A stretch of DNA of 43,607 nucleotides from Gammaproteobacteria bacterium (GTDB lineage: Bacteria > Pseudomonadota > Gammaproteobacteria > Steroidobacterales > Woeseiaceae): positions 1-43,607 of the forward strand of contig JAOTUU010000007.1 of NCBI GenBank assembly GCA_029863705.1, given 5' to 3'. Below the pieces are notes generated by a model. That model searched no databases. It was not told the DNA's origin and saw nothing but the letters and a program-made list of their open reading frames with translations. This document shows, piece by piece, positions 9,554 to 18,359 of the stretch. The stretch's first letter is position 1. Each line of letters starts with the position of its first letter. Made by a program: the position numbers and the translations under genes.

Positions 9554-10297
9554 ATGACAAAACCGATATGCCTATGGTCAGGGCCGCGTAATGTATCGAC
9601 GGCTTTGATGTACAGTTTCGCGCAACTTGAGGACGTACAAGTGGTCGACGAGCCTCTTTACGGCCACTATTTGCGTGTCAGTGGTGCCGATCATCCAGGA
9701 CGAGATGAGATACTGGAGAAGATGAACTGCGATGGCGACGCGGTCATGCGCGACATGCTCGATATTGCTGGTTCAGACTGCGCAAAACACCTGGTTATCA
9801 AGCATATGGCGCACCATCTCATCGCTATCGACCTGGGTTTTTTGCAGCGCACGGAGAACGTTCTTCTTATCCGGGATCCACGGGAGATGTTGCCATCACT
9901 AACCGTGCAACTACCACATGCCCGGTTAGCCGATACCGGCCTGGAGCAGCAGTGGCATCTGTTTGAAGACCTGGTCTCATCGGGTCAACAACCGGCTGTT
10001 CTCGATTCACGAGAGTTGTTGTTAGATCCGGCGGGTGTATTAAAACAGTTGTGCGGCCACCTCGAAATCGGATTCAGCAAAGAGATGTTGCATTGGCCGG
10101 TTGGGCCGCGCGCCGAAGACGGCGTTTGGGCGCCACATTGGTATCATGCAGTACACGAAAGTACGGGCTTCGCGCCATATAAAGCAAAGACCGATTTTCC
10201 CCCACACCTCGAGCCCCTGCTCAATGAGTGTGCCCCCTGGTACGACCGCTTGTTTGAGCAAGCCTTTCGCGCGAACACCGAAGGAGACGCACAATGA
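9554..10297 (+). CDS. Sulfotransferase-like P-loop protein
   Basis: MTKPICLWSGPRNVSTALMYSFAQLEDVQVVDEPLYGHYL... with P-loop-like SGPRNVSTAL and LLIRDPREML; 4-bp overlap with the downstream aminotransferase. Confidence 0.75.
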   Translation: MTKPICLWSGPRNVSTALMYSFAQLEDVQVVDEPLYGHYLRVSGADHPGRDEILEKMNCDGDAVMRDMLDIAGSDCAKHLVIKHMAHHLIAIDLGFLQRTENVLLIRDPREMLPSLTVQLPHARLADTGLEQQWHLFEDLVSSGQQPAVLDSRELLLDPAGVLKQLCGHLEIGFSKEMLHWPVGPRAEDGVWAPHWYHAVHESTGFAPYKAKTDFPPHLEPLLNECAPWYDRLFEQAFRANTEGDAQ

Positions 10298-11202
10298 ATC
10301 TACCCGATCCACGTAACCGGGACATCGTGATCTTTGTCGGCGATAAACTTCTTCCACGCGACGAAGCGAGGGTATCGGTATTCGACAGCGTAGTTCAGGG
10401 TGGCGATGCGGTGTGGGAAGGACTGCGGGTTTACAGAGGCCGGATTGCGGCGCTCGAGGAACATCTCGAACGTCTGCAGAACTCTGCAAAGACACTCGCG
10501 TTTAGTGCAGTGCCACCATCCAGTGAGATACGTGATGCCATCTTTCGGACGCTCGAAGCGAACGGCATGAGTGACGACGTGCATATTCGCCTGACGCTAA
10601 CTCGAGGCGAGAAAATAACATCCGGCATGAACCCAAATTTTAACCAGTCAGGATGCACGCTGATCGTGCTTGCGGAATGGAAGCCTCCTGTCTATTCCGA
10701 TTCGGGAATACGGGTCATCACTGCCTCAACGCGACGCAACACGCCTCAATGTCTCGACTCCAAGATTCACCACAACAATTTGCTGAACAACATTCTCGCG
10801 GCCATTGAGGCAAACGTTGCCGGGGTCGACAGCGCGATCATGCTCGACATTAATGGCTTTGTGTCGGAGACCAATGACACGAACATCTTTATTGTAAGCA
10901 AAGGAGTTGTCTATACACCCTTTGCAGATGCCTGTTTGCCCGGCTTAACGCGGCGCATGATTTTGGATATCTGCCAAACGAATAAAATTCCCGCCGAAGA
11001 GCGCAACTTATCGCTGACAGAGCTGTACACAGCAAGTGAAGTTTTCACCAGCGGCACAATGGGTGAGTTAACGCCAATTCTCGAAGCTGACGGCCGGGTT
11101 ATCGGGGACGGCACGGTAGGAGAAAAAACCAGTGCGTTGCAGAAACTTCACCGCGCTTTCGCGTATGAGCATGGCACGCCATTGCCATTCGCCGATGCCT
11201 AA
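10294..11202 (+). CDS. Class IV PLP aminotransferase (branched-chain / D-amino-acid aminotransferase-like)
   Basis: VFDSVVQGGDAVWEGLRVYRGRIAALEEHLERL; catalytic Lys region LDSKIHHNNLLNNILAA; GFVSETNDTNIF; TSGTMGELTPI. Confidence 0.85.
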   Translation: MNLPDPRNRDIVIFVGDKLLPRDEARVSVFDSVVQGGDAVWEGLRVYRGRIAALEEHLERLQNSAKTLAFSAVPPSSEIRDAIFRTLEANGMSDDVHIRLTLTRGEKITSGMNPNFNQSGCTLIVLAEWKPPVYSDSGIRVITASTRRNTPQCLDSKIHHNNLLNNILAAIEANVAGVDSAIMLDINGFVSETNDTNIFIVSKGVVYTPFADACLPGLTRRMILDICQTNKIPAEERNLSLTELYTASEVFTSGTMGELTPILEADGRVIGDGTVGEKTSALQKLHRAFAYEHGTPLPFADA

Positions 11203-12911
11203 TCTGAACTAAAGTAACTCTCCAGATACTCGTCGAGGCTGATTTCGTCGCTTTCCTCGATTGCGCGTTGGCGCTCCACGGACTGTGCCGTTTCTTGTTC
11301 GAACTCAACTACACGATCATCGGATAGCGGCGTGATCTCAGACCAGTAATCGCGATGGTTACTCGCCAGTGAGAGCGCATATTCAAAAAAGCTGCAGTCT
11401 TCTTTGCGCAATTCTGCGAGCAGGCGAGCCGACGGTGTAGTCTCCACATCGTTCACCATGTCAAGCATGAGGCGAGTTGCCTGCGCATAGCTTTCACCGC
11501 CTTCTTCGCGGTCGATGAGTTCCGCAATCGCGCTGATCTTGTCCAGTATTTCGCGCGCCCAGACTGCAAGCTCTACCTCTCGGCCGTCTCGATGCAGACG
11601 AAACTCCGGGTCGCGCCCGTGTTTCGCCGTCTGTGTCTGGTTGCGCTTTGTCTCGTTCAGAGACGCATCGTCAAACGGCGCACTATCCTCCAGCAAACAA
11701 TAGATCAGGAACGCCTCGATAAATCGCATCGTATTCTGGTTAATACCAGCAGGGTCATTAAAATTGATATCGAGCGATCGAATCTCTACATACTCAATGC
11801 CGCCTCGTCGCAGAGCGGCCGTTGGCCGCTCGCCACTAACGGCCACTCTTTTCGGCCGTACTGAGCTGTAGTACTCATTCTCGATCTGAAGTTGATTGAC
11901 ACTTAGCTGCCTGTACTTGCCGTCAACCTTGACGCCAATTTTTTCGTAGTCCGGCTCTGGCGTTCTGATCGCGCTACTGAGATCACGAATGTAGCTGTCC
12001 AGGCTATTCAGGGAGATATTGATACGCGACTGATTCTGGTTGCTGTAACCAAGATCACTCATGCGCAGCGATGTTCCGTATGGTTCGTACCACGTTTCTG
12101 CGTTGAGTGATGGCATGTCGAACTCATCTTCTCTAGCGAAGGACTTGCACATTGCAGGTGATGCACCGAATAGATAGAGAACCAGCCAACCGAAACGCCG
12201 AAAGTTTCGTATCAGGCGCAGGTAATGATCAGAGCGAAATTCATCTTCTCTCCGATCGTCGCCGATAATTTGCTGATAGCGAGGCCAGAAAGACTCCGCG
12301 AGGGAATAGTTAAAATGCACGCCCGCTATCGTCTGCATCTGTCTGCCGTAGCGCAGCCCCAGCCCCCGCCGATAAATTGTCTTCATCTGACCCACATTCG
12401 ACGTGCCGTATTTCGCCAGCGGTATTTCCATATCGCCCGGAATGCGGCATGGCATGCTGGCAACCCAGAGCATTTCGTCGCCGAGGCGATCATAAGTAAA
12501 TTGGTGAATGTCGCAGAGAAAGTGCAGTGCTTCCCAGGTACTTGAGAAAGCGGGCGTTACGAATTCGAGCAGCGCCTCGGAAAAATCCGTCGTGATGTAG
12601 CGATGACTCAATGCGGATCCAAGTCGAACGGGATGCGGAGTACGTGACAGATAGCCATCACTGCCTATGCGTAGAGATTCCTTCTCAACGCCGCGGAGGC
12701 TACCTGCGAACAAAACCCCAGCCGCATTGGTCAGTTCGCTATGTCGTTTGTCGAATCCCTGGCTCAATCTAATGGTCTCTATTATGTTTGGATTCCTGGC
12801 GGTGCTCACGAGGCCGACCGCCAAGCTCGCTTGTTTTACCACAAGCGCGCCCTCTTCGCGTATTTGCGAGGTGACTTCAATGCGTCGGAAAAAGCCATCT
12901 ACAGCTGACAA
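11199..12911 (-). CDS. gshA: Glutamate-cysteine ligase (proteobacterial GshA type)
   Basis: RGVEKESLRIGSDGYLSRTPHPVRLGSALSHRYITTDFSEALLEFVTP resembles the E. coli GshA N-terminus. ORF starts at TTG; true start uncertain. Confidence 0.88.
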   Translation of the reverse strand: MSAVDGFFRRIEVTSQIREEGALVVKQASLAVGLVSTARNPNIIETIRLSQGFDKRHSELTNAAGVLFAGSLRGVEKESLRIGSDGYLSRTPHPVRLGSALSHRYITTDFSEALLEFVTPAFSSTWEALHFLCDIHQFTYDRLGDEMLWVASMPCRIPGDMEIPLAKYGTSNVGQMKTIYRRGLGLRYGRQMQTIAGVHFNYSLAESFWPRYQQIIGDDRREDEFRSDHYLRLIRNFRRFGWLVLYLFGASPAMCKSFAREDEFDMPSLNAETWYEPYGTSLRMSDLGYSNQNQSRINISLNSLDSYIRDLSSAIRTPEPDYEKIGVKVDGKYRQLSVNQLQIENEYYSSVRPKRVAVSGERPTAALRRGGIEYVEIRSLDINFNDPAGINQNTMRFIEAFLIYCLLEDSAPFDDASLNETKRNQTQTAKHGRDPEFRLHRDGREVELAVWAREILDKISAIAELIDREEGGESYAQATRLMLDMVNDVETTPSARLLAELRKEDCSFFEYALSLASNHRDYWSEITPLSDDRVVEFEQETAQSVERQRAIEESDEISLDEYLESYFSSD

Positions 12912-12977
12912 ATCCTGCTTTCAATAGGTACTATGCAACTCTTCCATGCAAATCCAGTCTGCAAAGGTATAACCTCC

Positions 12978-13376
12978 ATGAACGACTCCCGATTGCGCCG
13001 GTTGCGCGACCTCAAATCCGATTCCGCGACACTCATCAGTGAAGGTTGCAAAATATCGGGTCTAATCACCGGCAGCGGCGATTTCCTGATCAATGGAGAA
13101 ATAGAAGGTGACTGCGACCTCAGCGGCACGGTGACTCTAGCCGCCAACGGTTTGTGGAAGGGCTCCATCAAAGCAGGCAATGTAATCGTGGCCGGCCATG
13201 TCGAGGGCGATATCGCTGCCGATGGCAAAGTCGAGATTACCGACAGCGCACGCATCACCGGAACGGTAGCGGCAGCAGCAATCGCCGTAGCGGAAGGAGC
13301 CGTCGTTGAAGGCGTCATGAACACGACTGGCTCGGCCAAACCAGTGGAATTTGTTGAAAAGCGCCAAGGCGACTAA
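12978..13376 (+). CDS. Bactofilin / polymer-forming cytoskeletal protein
   Basis: Repetitive beta-helix pattern: SEGCKISGLITGSGDFLINGEIEGDCDLSGTVTLAANGLWKGSIKAGNVIVAGHVEGDIAADGKVEITDSARITGTV. Start may instead be ATG 12933. Confidence 0.85.
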   Translation: MNDSRLRRLRDLKSDSATLISEGCKISGLITGSGDFLINGEIEGDCDLSGTVTLAANGLWKGSIKAGNVIVAGHVEGDIAADGKVEITDSARITGTVAAAAIAVAEGAVVEGVMNTTGSAKPVEFVEKRQGD

Positions 13377-13546
13377 ACGCTCATTTCTACTGCAATTGTG
13401 CGATTTCGACCATTTATTATATTTGTTGTCCTGAGTCGCCCCATTATTTGGTCCGCTCTGGAAATAATCTTTGCCTGTCTTGCCCGGTGCTACACTGGTA
13501 CGGAGAAACGGCCTAACAACAATAATAAAAGGTCTGTAGGCAAGTT

Positions 13547-16012
13547 GTGCAGAACAGAAAACAAATGATCGGCAGCAGAATACCGCGATATCTACGGTTT
13601 GTACTGACGCTGGGCACAGCCGTTGCGGTCATCATGCTGTCAATGTTTTACGGCCAATACCGCTGGCTCGCAAAAGAAATTACCACAGCCAGCGCGGCAG
13701 CGCACAGCACACTTCTGCGAGAAAGTTACGAACGCCGTGCACGTGCGCAATTACATGCCATAGCGGACGACCTCACTTCGATCGATGAATCCTCAAATGA
13801 CCTCTCGGTATTGCCGATTCTCAATCGGGCAATCAAGCAGCACGATTCATTAGCAGGTCTGCGGTTCGTCAGCAGTGATTCCGATGTCCAGCAAACGGGG
13901 AGCATTCCAGTAAGCCAGGCGTCAGACCCGGTTGTCTGGTTGCCCGACCATTTATTGATTTCATACAAGGTGGTTCACCACGATCAGTACATGGGCGTAT
14001 TGTCCGGTTCGTTCGAATTGCTGTCATTGCAAGCAGAGTCACAGAAGTTCGCTGTCGGGTTGCTCGCCAAAGAGTCAGAAAGCCGACATCTGACTTATTT
14101 CTGGATTGGTGCAGGCACGCTGATTACGCTGCTGGTTTGTGCCGTTTTTGTCTGGCTGATCGTTCGCAGCCATACCTCGAGAATCCGCGAGCTTTGTTTG
14201 CAAGCCGAAAAATTGAGTGAGGCTGACTTCGGAGAACCATTGGCCATCGTGCGCGGCGATTCGCTCGGCGAACTTGCCACCGTATTCAACGACATGCGCG
14301 ACAAGTTACGCTCGACCACAATATCGCGCGACTATCTTGATAATGTGTTGTCAGGAATGAGCGAGGCGATCGTTATTACTTCACTCGATGGAACCATAGA
14401 GAGAATAAACAAGGCAACAGCCCGGCTCCTCGACTATGAGGAAGGAGAACTGCAGGGCAAATCCATTGATTTTATCCTCGATCGGAAGAAAACCAAGACT
14501 CTAATTGAAGGCGAGCCCTCCGACTTGCCCAAGGAAGCTTTTTTCGAAAACAAATTCGGCGACTCAATTCCGGTTTCTTACACCTGCTCTGTTGTTCCCG
14601 GCAAGGATCGACAATCAGATCGAATTTACGCAGCACAAAATATAACCGAGAGACGACGAGCCGAGCAACGCATTCGCTACCTGGCTCGCATCGACGCGCT
14701 CACCAAAGTTCCAAATCGCATGCAATTCCAACACCTTTTGCAACGCGCGATAGCGAGGGCGAGGCGCGCTGGCAAACCATTGTGTCTGTTCTATATTGAT
14801 ATCGATCACTTCAAGGAGATCAACGATACGTTCGGACACCTGGCCGGCGATGCAACTCTTGAAACCGTTGCAGAAAGGCTAACGTTGGCCATGCCGGAAA
14901 GTTCCGTAATCGGCCGGCTCGCGGGCGACGAGTTCGCGGTTATTGTGAACGACCTTGGTCCCGATTCTGCGGGAAAGGCTGATACGAACCAACTTGCCAA
15001 GGTGCTGCTCAATCGACTCGCGGATCCGTTTTATGTGCAGGGTCACGAAGTGTTCATGACCGCGAGCATGGGTATTGCATACTACCCTGCCGATGCGCCG
15101 AATGTAATCGACCTTATTCGTAATGCGGACGCCGCTTTATATAGCTCCAAGAAAGCTGGTGGCAACGTCTTTTCCTATTACAAACCGCAGATGAATGAGG
15201 CGGCGGTTGAGAGGCTCATGACCAAGAGCAGACTCAAACGTTCGTTTGAGCGCGATGAGCTACTTGTCCACTACCAGCCAAAGTACAACCTCAGGACCGG
15301 TGAAATATTCGGTGCCGAAGCGCTTGTTCGTTGGGAACTTCCGGACCGTGGCCTGATTCTGCCTGCTGATTTCATTCCAATCGCAGAAGATTCCAACCTG
15401 ATTATCGAAATCGGCGAGTGGGTACTCGACAAGGTTTGCGAAGATTTTCGTCTTTGGCAAAGGTCAGTTTCATCACCGGGACGCGTATCGGTCAATCTTT
15501 CGCTGAAGCAACTGAGGCAACCCAACTTCACAAAACGTATCAGTTCTATCATGCGCGGCCATGAGGTTTCACCGACATCTCTCGAGCTTGAAATTACCGA
15601 GACGACCTTAATGGAAGACCCGGAGCGCACGATCAAACTACTCGATCAGCTGTACTCATTGGGGTTGCACCTGGCGGTTGACGATTTTGGTACGGGATAC
15701 TCTTCACTGAGCTCGTTGCAGCAGTTTCCGATCAGCACCTTGAAAATCGATAAGTCTTTTGTCCGTGACATCGCCAGCAATCCGGACGATGCGACTCTTG
15801 TTAGCACGATCATCCAGATGGGTCAGAACTTGAATCTGGATGTCGTCGCGGAAGGTGTTGAAACTGAAGACCAACTTAATTTCCTGCAAAGCCTTCACTG
15901 TACTCAAGTACAGGGTCTGCTGTTTGGTAATCCGATGAGTTCGGACAACTATCTCGAACTGCTTATTTCCCAGGCGGAGGGGACAGATACGCACAGAGCA
16001 CTGTTCGCCTGA
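13547..16012 (+). CDS. Membrane-bound HAMP-PAS-GGDEF-EAL cyclic-di-GMP signalling protein
   Basis: Two TM segments, HAMP-like linker, PAS (AIVITSLDGTIERINKATARLLDYEEGEL), GGDEF domain with RLAGDEFAV, EAL domain with GAEALVRWE and DDFGTGYSSL. Confidence 0.9.
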   Translation: MQNRKQMIGSRIPRYLRFVLTLGTAVAVIMLSMFYGQYRWLAKEITTASAAAHSTLLRESYERRARAQLHAIADDLTSIDESSNDLSVLPILNRAIKQHDSLAGLRFVSSDSDVQQTGSIPVSQASDPVVWLPDHLLISYKVVHHDQYMGVLSGSFELLSLQAESQKFAVGLLAKESESRHLTYFWIGAGTLITLLVCAVFVWLIVRSHTSRIRELCLQAEKLSEADFGEPLAIVRGDSLGELATVFNDMRDKLRSTTISRDYLDNVLSGMSEAIVITSLDGTIERINKATARLLDYEEGELQGKSIDFILDRKKTKTLIEGEPSDLPKEAFFENKFGDSIPVSYTCSVVPGKDRQSDRIYAAQNITERRRAEQRIRYLARIDALTKVPNRMQFQHLLQRAIARARRAGKPLCLFYIDIDHFKEINDTFGHLAGDATLETVAERLTLAMPESSVIGRLAGDEFAVIVNDLGPDSAGKADTNQLAKVLLNRLADPFYVQGHEVFMTASMGIAYYPADAPNVIDLIRNADAALYSSKKAGGNVFSYYKPQMNEAAVERLMTKSRLKRSFERDELLVHYQPKYNLRTGEIFGAEALVRWELPDRGLILPADFIPIAEDSNLIIEIGEWVLDKVCEDFRLWQRSVSSPGRVSVNLSLKQLRQPNFTKRISSIMRGHEVSPTSLELEITETTLMEDPERTIKLLDQLYSLGLHLAVDDFGTGYSSLSSLQQFPISTLKIDKSFVRDIASNPDDATLVSTIIQMGQNLNLDVVAEGVETEDQLNFLQSLHCTQVQGLLFGNPMSSDNYLELLISQAEGTDTHRALFA

Positions 16013-16113
16013 CAGCTTCACTAGAGCCGGGCAACATGATTTAATAGCCGCACGTCACCTAAGCTGGAATTCCCGAAACTCGTTTTCGGCCAGCACAAAC
16101 AGAAGCTGAACTT

Positions 16114-16500
16114 ATGAACAAGTTTTTTCGACCCGCGCTAGGCGCAATCCTCGTTCTCGCGTCCTTTACGGTATTTGCATGTGATTATCCGGAACGGCCA
16201 TTTATTCCGGATGGGGCAACAGCCTCAAAAGAAGAATTGCTGGCCGCCAAAAATGGCGTTCAGACCTTTCTTGCATCAGTAGATGAGTATCTGCAGTGCG
16301 TCGAGCTAGAGGAACTGGCGGCATTAGCATCAATGGACGAACCGACGCCGGAGGAGCGTGCGGAGCGGGATAAATCGCTGAATAGGAAGTTCGATGCGGC
16401 CAACGAGGAAAAGGTGATGGTTGGTGAGCAATTCAATGAGCAGGTTCGTGCTTACAACGCGGAGAGAAAGGCTGCGAAGGAGTCAAAGCCTGAGTCGTGA
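16114..16500 (+). CDS. Hypothetical secreted/periplasmic protein
   Basis: 128 aa with signal peptide-like MNKFFRPALGAILVLASFTVFA; acidic/alpha-helical remainder. Confidence 0.6.
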   Translation: MNKFFRPALGAILVLASFTVFACDYPERPFIPDGATASKEELLAAKNGVQTFLASVDEYLQCVELEELAALASMDEPTPEERAERDKSLNRKFDAANEEKVMVGEQFNEQVRAYNAERKAAKESKPES

Positions 16501-16533
16501 GGTTTTGATTGGCGATCGCTGAGCCGGAGCCAA

Positions 16534-16755
16534 CTACAGCTTATTTATTTCGTGCCGCAAGTCGTATTTGTTCTCCGTAACTATGCGCTCGAGAACTCGA
16601 ATTCGTTCTTCGAGCTTATCGATCTGCGCCAACGCTTCTTCGAGCTCCGGACTATCGTCTTTGTTCGCAGTACGCGCTACGATGAATTTCTGCAAAGTCT
16701 GTGCTCCCATGACGATGGCGACAATAACAATAACGAAAACGAGTGTGCCATTCAT
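16534..16755 (-). CDS. PspB-like small membrane protein
   Basis: 73 aa: TM plus coiled coil LEEALAQIDKLEERIRVLERIVTENKYDLRHEINKL; last gene of the psp gene run. Confidence 0.65.
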   Translation of the reverse strand: MNGTLVFVIVIVAIVMGAQTLQKFIVARTANKDDSPELEEALAQIDKLEERIRVLERIVTENKYDLRHEINKL

Positions 16756-16787
16756 CGGTGACTCCCTTGGTTTGAGTAGTTCATTTC

Positions 16788-17198
16788 TCAGAGATTTCTG
16801 AATTCCCGGTCGAGATTGTAACGGGAAGACGTCACATATTTCTCCAAATGTGCCATCCGTTTATCGAGTGATTGGCAACGACGCCGAATATCGCTCACCG
16901 TTGTTGATGGCACCGGTCGCGGTGGCGCTGAACGCGTTCTGCGCCGGCGTTTCCGATCAGCTCGGTTCGCTGGCCGACTTGAATCCGCAGGAACGAGAAA
17001 CACTATCGCCAGGTAGGTAATGACAGCCATCGGCATAGCCATTAAGAAAGCAATAAACGCAAGCAGGCGAGTGACGCGCAGGTTGAACCCGAAGTAATCC
17101 GCAAACCCTGCACAAACACCGCCAAGCAACGCCCGATCTGTGCGCCGACAAAATCGTCTCTCGTACATTCTCTCGTACATCGATGCTTCAACGGTCAT
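16788..17198 (-). CDS. pspC: PspC-domain protein with extended C-terminal coiled coil
   Basis: RRTDRALLGGVCAGFADYFGFNLRVTRLLAFIAFLMAMPMAVITYLAIVFLVP (PspC domain), C-terminus LDKRMAHLEKYVTSSRYNLDREFRNL. Confidence 0.85.
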   Translation of the reverse strand: MTVEASMYERMYERRFCRRTDRALLGGVCAGFADYFGFNLRVTRLLAFIAFLMAMPMAVITYLAIVFLVPADSSRPANRADRKRRRRTRSAPPRPVPSTTVSDIRRRCQSLDKRMAHLEKYVTSSRYNLDREFRNL

Positions 17199-17488
17199 GG
17201 GCGACTCCAGTTATCACGGCGGGTGCGGCGCCAGAATTCGAATTCGGAATAATTGCCGGAGTAGATCAGCGGTTTGTCCCGAATGATGAGCGTCGCTGCA
17301 ATGTATATTGCAACGGTCATCCAAAAGAACAGTAAAAGACAAATAACTGCGATTACCCGAATAGTCCCCGGTCGAAAATTGAATCGATCCGCAAGACCCG
17401 CGCAAACGCCGAAAATCCATCCGCTTTCACGATCTCGATAAAGACCGCGCAGCGGCCCGTAGTCGATATTCCAGGTACGTTGAGTCAT
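17195..17488 (-). CDS. Second PspC-domain protein (short)
   Basis: YRDRESGWIFGVCAGLADRFNFRPGTIRVIAVICLLLFFWMTVAIYIAATLII. Confidence 0.8.
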   Translation of the reverse strand: MTQRTWNIDYGPLRGLYRDRESGWIFGVCAGLADRFNFRPGTIRVIAVICLLLFFWMTVAIYIAATLIIRDKPLIYSGNYSEFEFWRRTRRDNWSRP

Positions 17489-18172
17489 TTATCCTTCCGC
17501 AGCGCTACTGTTTTCACCAGCCACCCTTGCCTTCAGGGCATCCAACTCTTCTTTGACCGCATCTTCAGCCTCAAGGCTCGCAAACTGATGATTGAGGTCC
17601 TTGGGCAGGCCAAGATCATAAGCTTCGACACGGCCTTCCACATCATCGATACGGCGGGTGTACTGCTCGAAGCGAATCATCGCGTCATCAATCTGGTAGT
17701 CATAAATCTTTTTTCTTGCTGCCAGACGGCTACTTGCTGTCTTGTGCCGTGCAAGCAACGATTTCTGACGTGTCTTGGCATCCTCCAGCTTGCCTTCCAA
17801 CCGTGCTATATCTTCATTCAGCTTACTGAGACCCTCGTCGACGGCCAGGTAGTCCTGTTTTAGCACCTCGGTGGCAGACGCTACGCGAGACTTCTCGATT
17901 AAAGCCGCCTTGGCCAGGTCTTCACGTCCTTTTCGAATAGCCAACTCGGCTTTTTCATCCCAATCGCGCAACTCGCGGTCAAGTGACTCGAGTTTGCGAT
18001 TCAGGTCTTTCTTGTCCGCAATAGACCGAGCTGCTGCCGAACGAACTTCAACCAGCGTGTCTTCCATTTCCTGGATCATCAAACGCACGATCTTCTCGGG
18101 ATCTTCCGCTTTGTCGAGAATTGCGTTGATGTTTGAGTTCACGATGTCGCTGAATCTCGTGAATATGCCCAT
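17489..18172 (-). CDS. pspA: Phage shock protein A
   Basis: MGIFTRFSDIVNSNINAILDKAEDPEKIVRLMIQEMEDTLVEVRS; canonical PspA N-terminus. Start at ATG 18172, not the track start 18202. Confidence 0.95.
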   Translation of the reverse strand: MGIFTRFSDIVNSNINAILDKAEDPEKIVRLMIQEMEDTLVEVRSAAARSIADKKDLNRKLESLDRELRDWDEKAELAIRKGREDLAKAALIEKSRVASATEVLKQDYLAVDEGLSKLNEDIARLEGKLEDAKTRQKSLLARHKTASSRLAARKKIYDYQIDDAMIRFEQYTRRIDDVEGRVEAYDLGLPKDLNHQFASLEAEDAVKEELDALKARVAGENSSAAEG

Positions 18173-18211
18173 GGCCCTTTCCTCGTAATTGGTGAAACTC
18201 ATGATTAGTAC

Positions 18212-18227
18212 TGCAGCATCCGTGCCA
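18212..18227 (-). promoter_or_regulatory. Sigma-54 promoter (-24/-12) of the psp operon
   Basis: Reverse strand TGGCACGGATGCTGCA, compared with consensus TGGCACGNNNNTTGCW; GG-N10-GC spacing exact. Confidence 0.9.
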
Positions 18228-18297
18228 ACTCGTATCTGGGCTGATAACTATTTGTATTTGAAAGTAAAAAAATAATATTCGATCCGTTGGCTGGCTA

Positions 18298-18320
18298 CTA
18301 ATTATGGCGATAATAACTAA
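18298..18320. promoter_or_regulatory. Candidate PspF upstream activator site
   Basis: Imperfect inverted repeat CTAATTAT-GGCG-ATAATAACTAA located about 70-110 bp upstream of the sigma-54 element, between pspA and pspF. Confidence 0.3.
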
Positions 18321-18359
18321 TGTCTGGCTTTTTTTACTATTCTCTGGTGAAATTAGCCA

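Noticed and set aside
16510-16530. GCGATCGC octamer (HIP1-like) here and near 28460
   Set aside because: Only noticed a couple of times; no over-representation and the genome does not look cyanobacterial.
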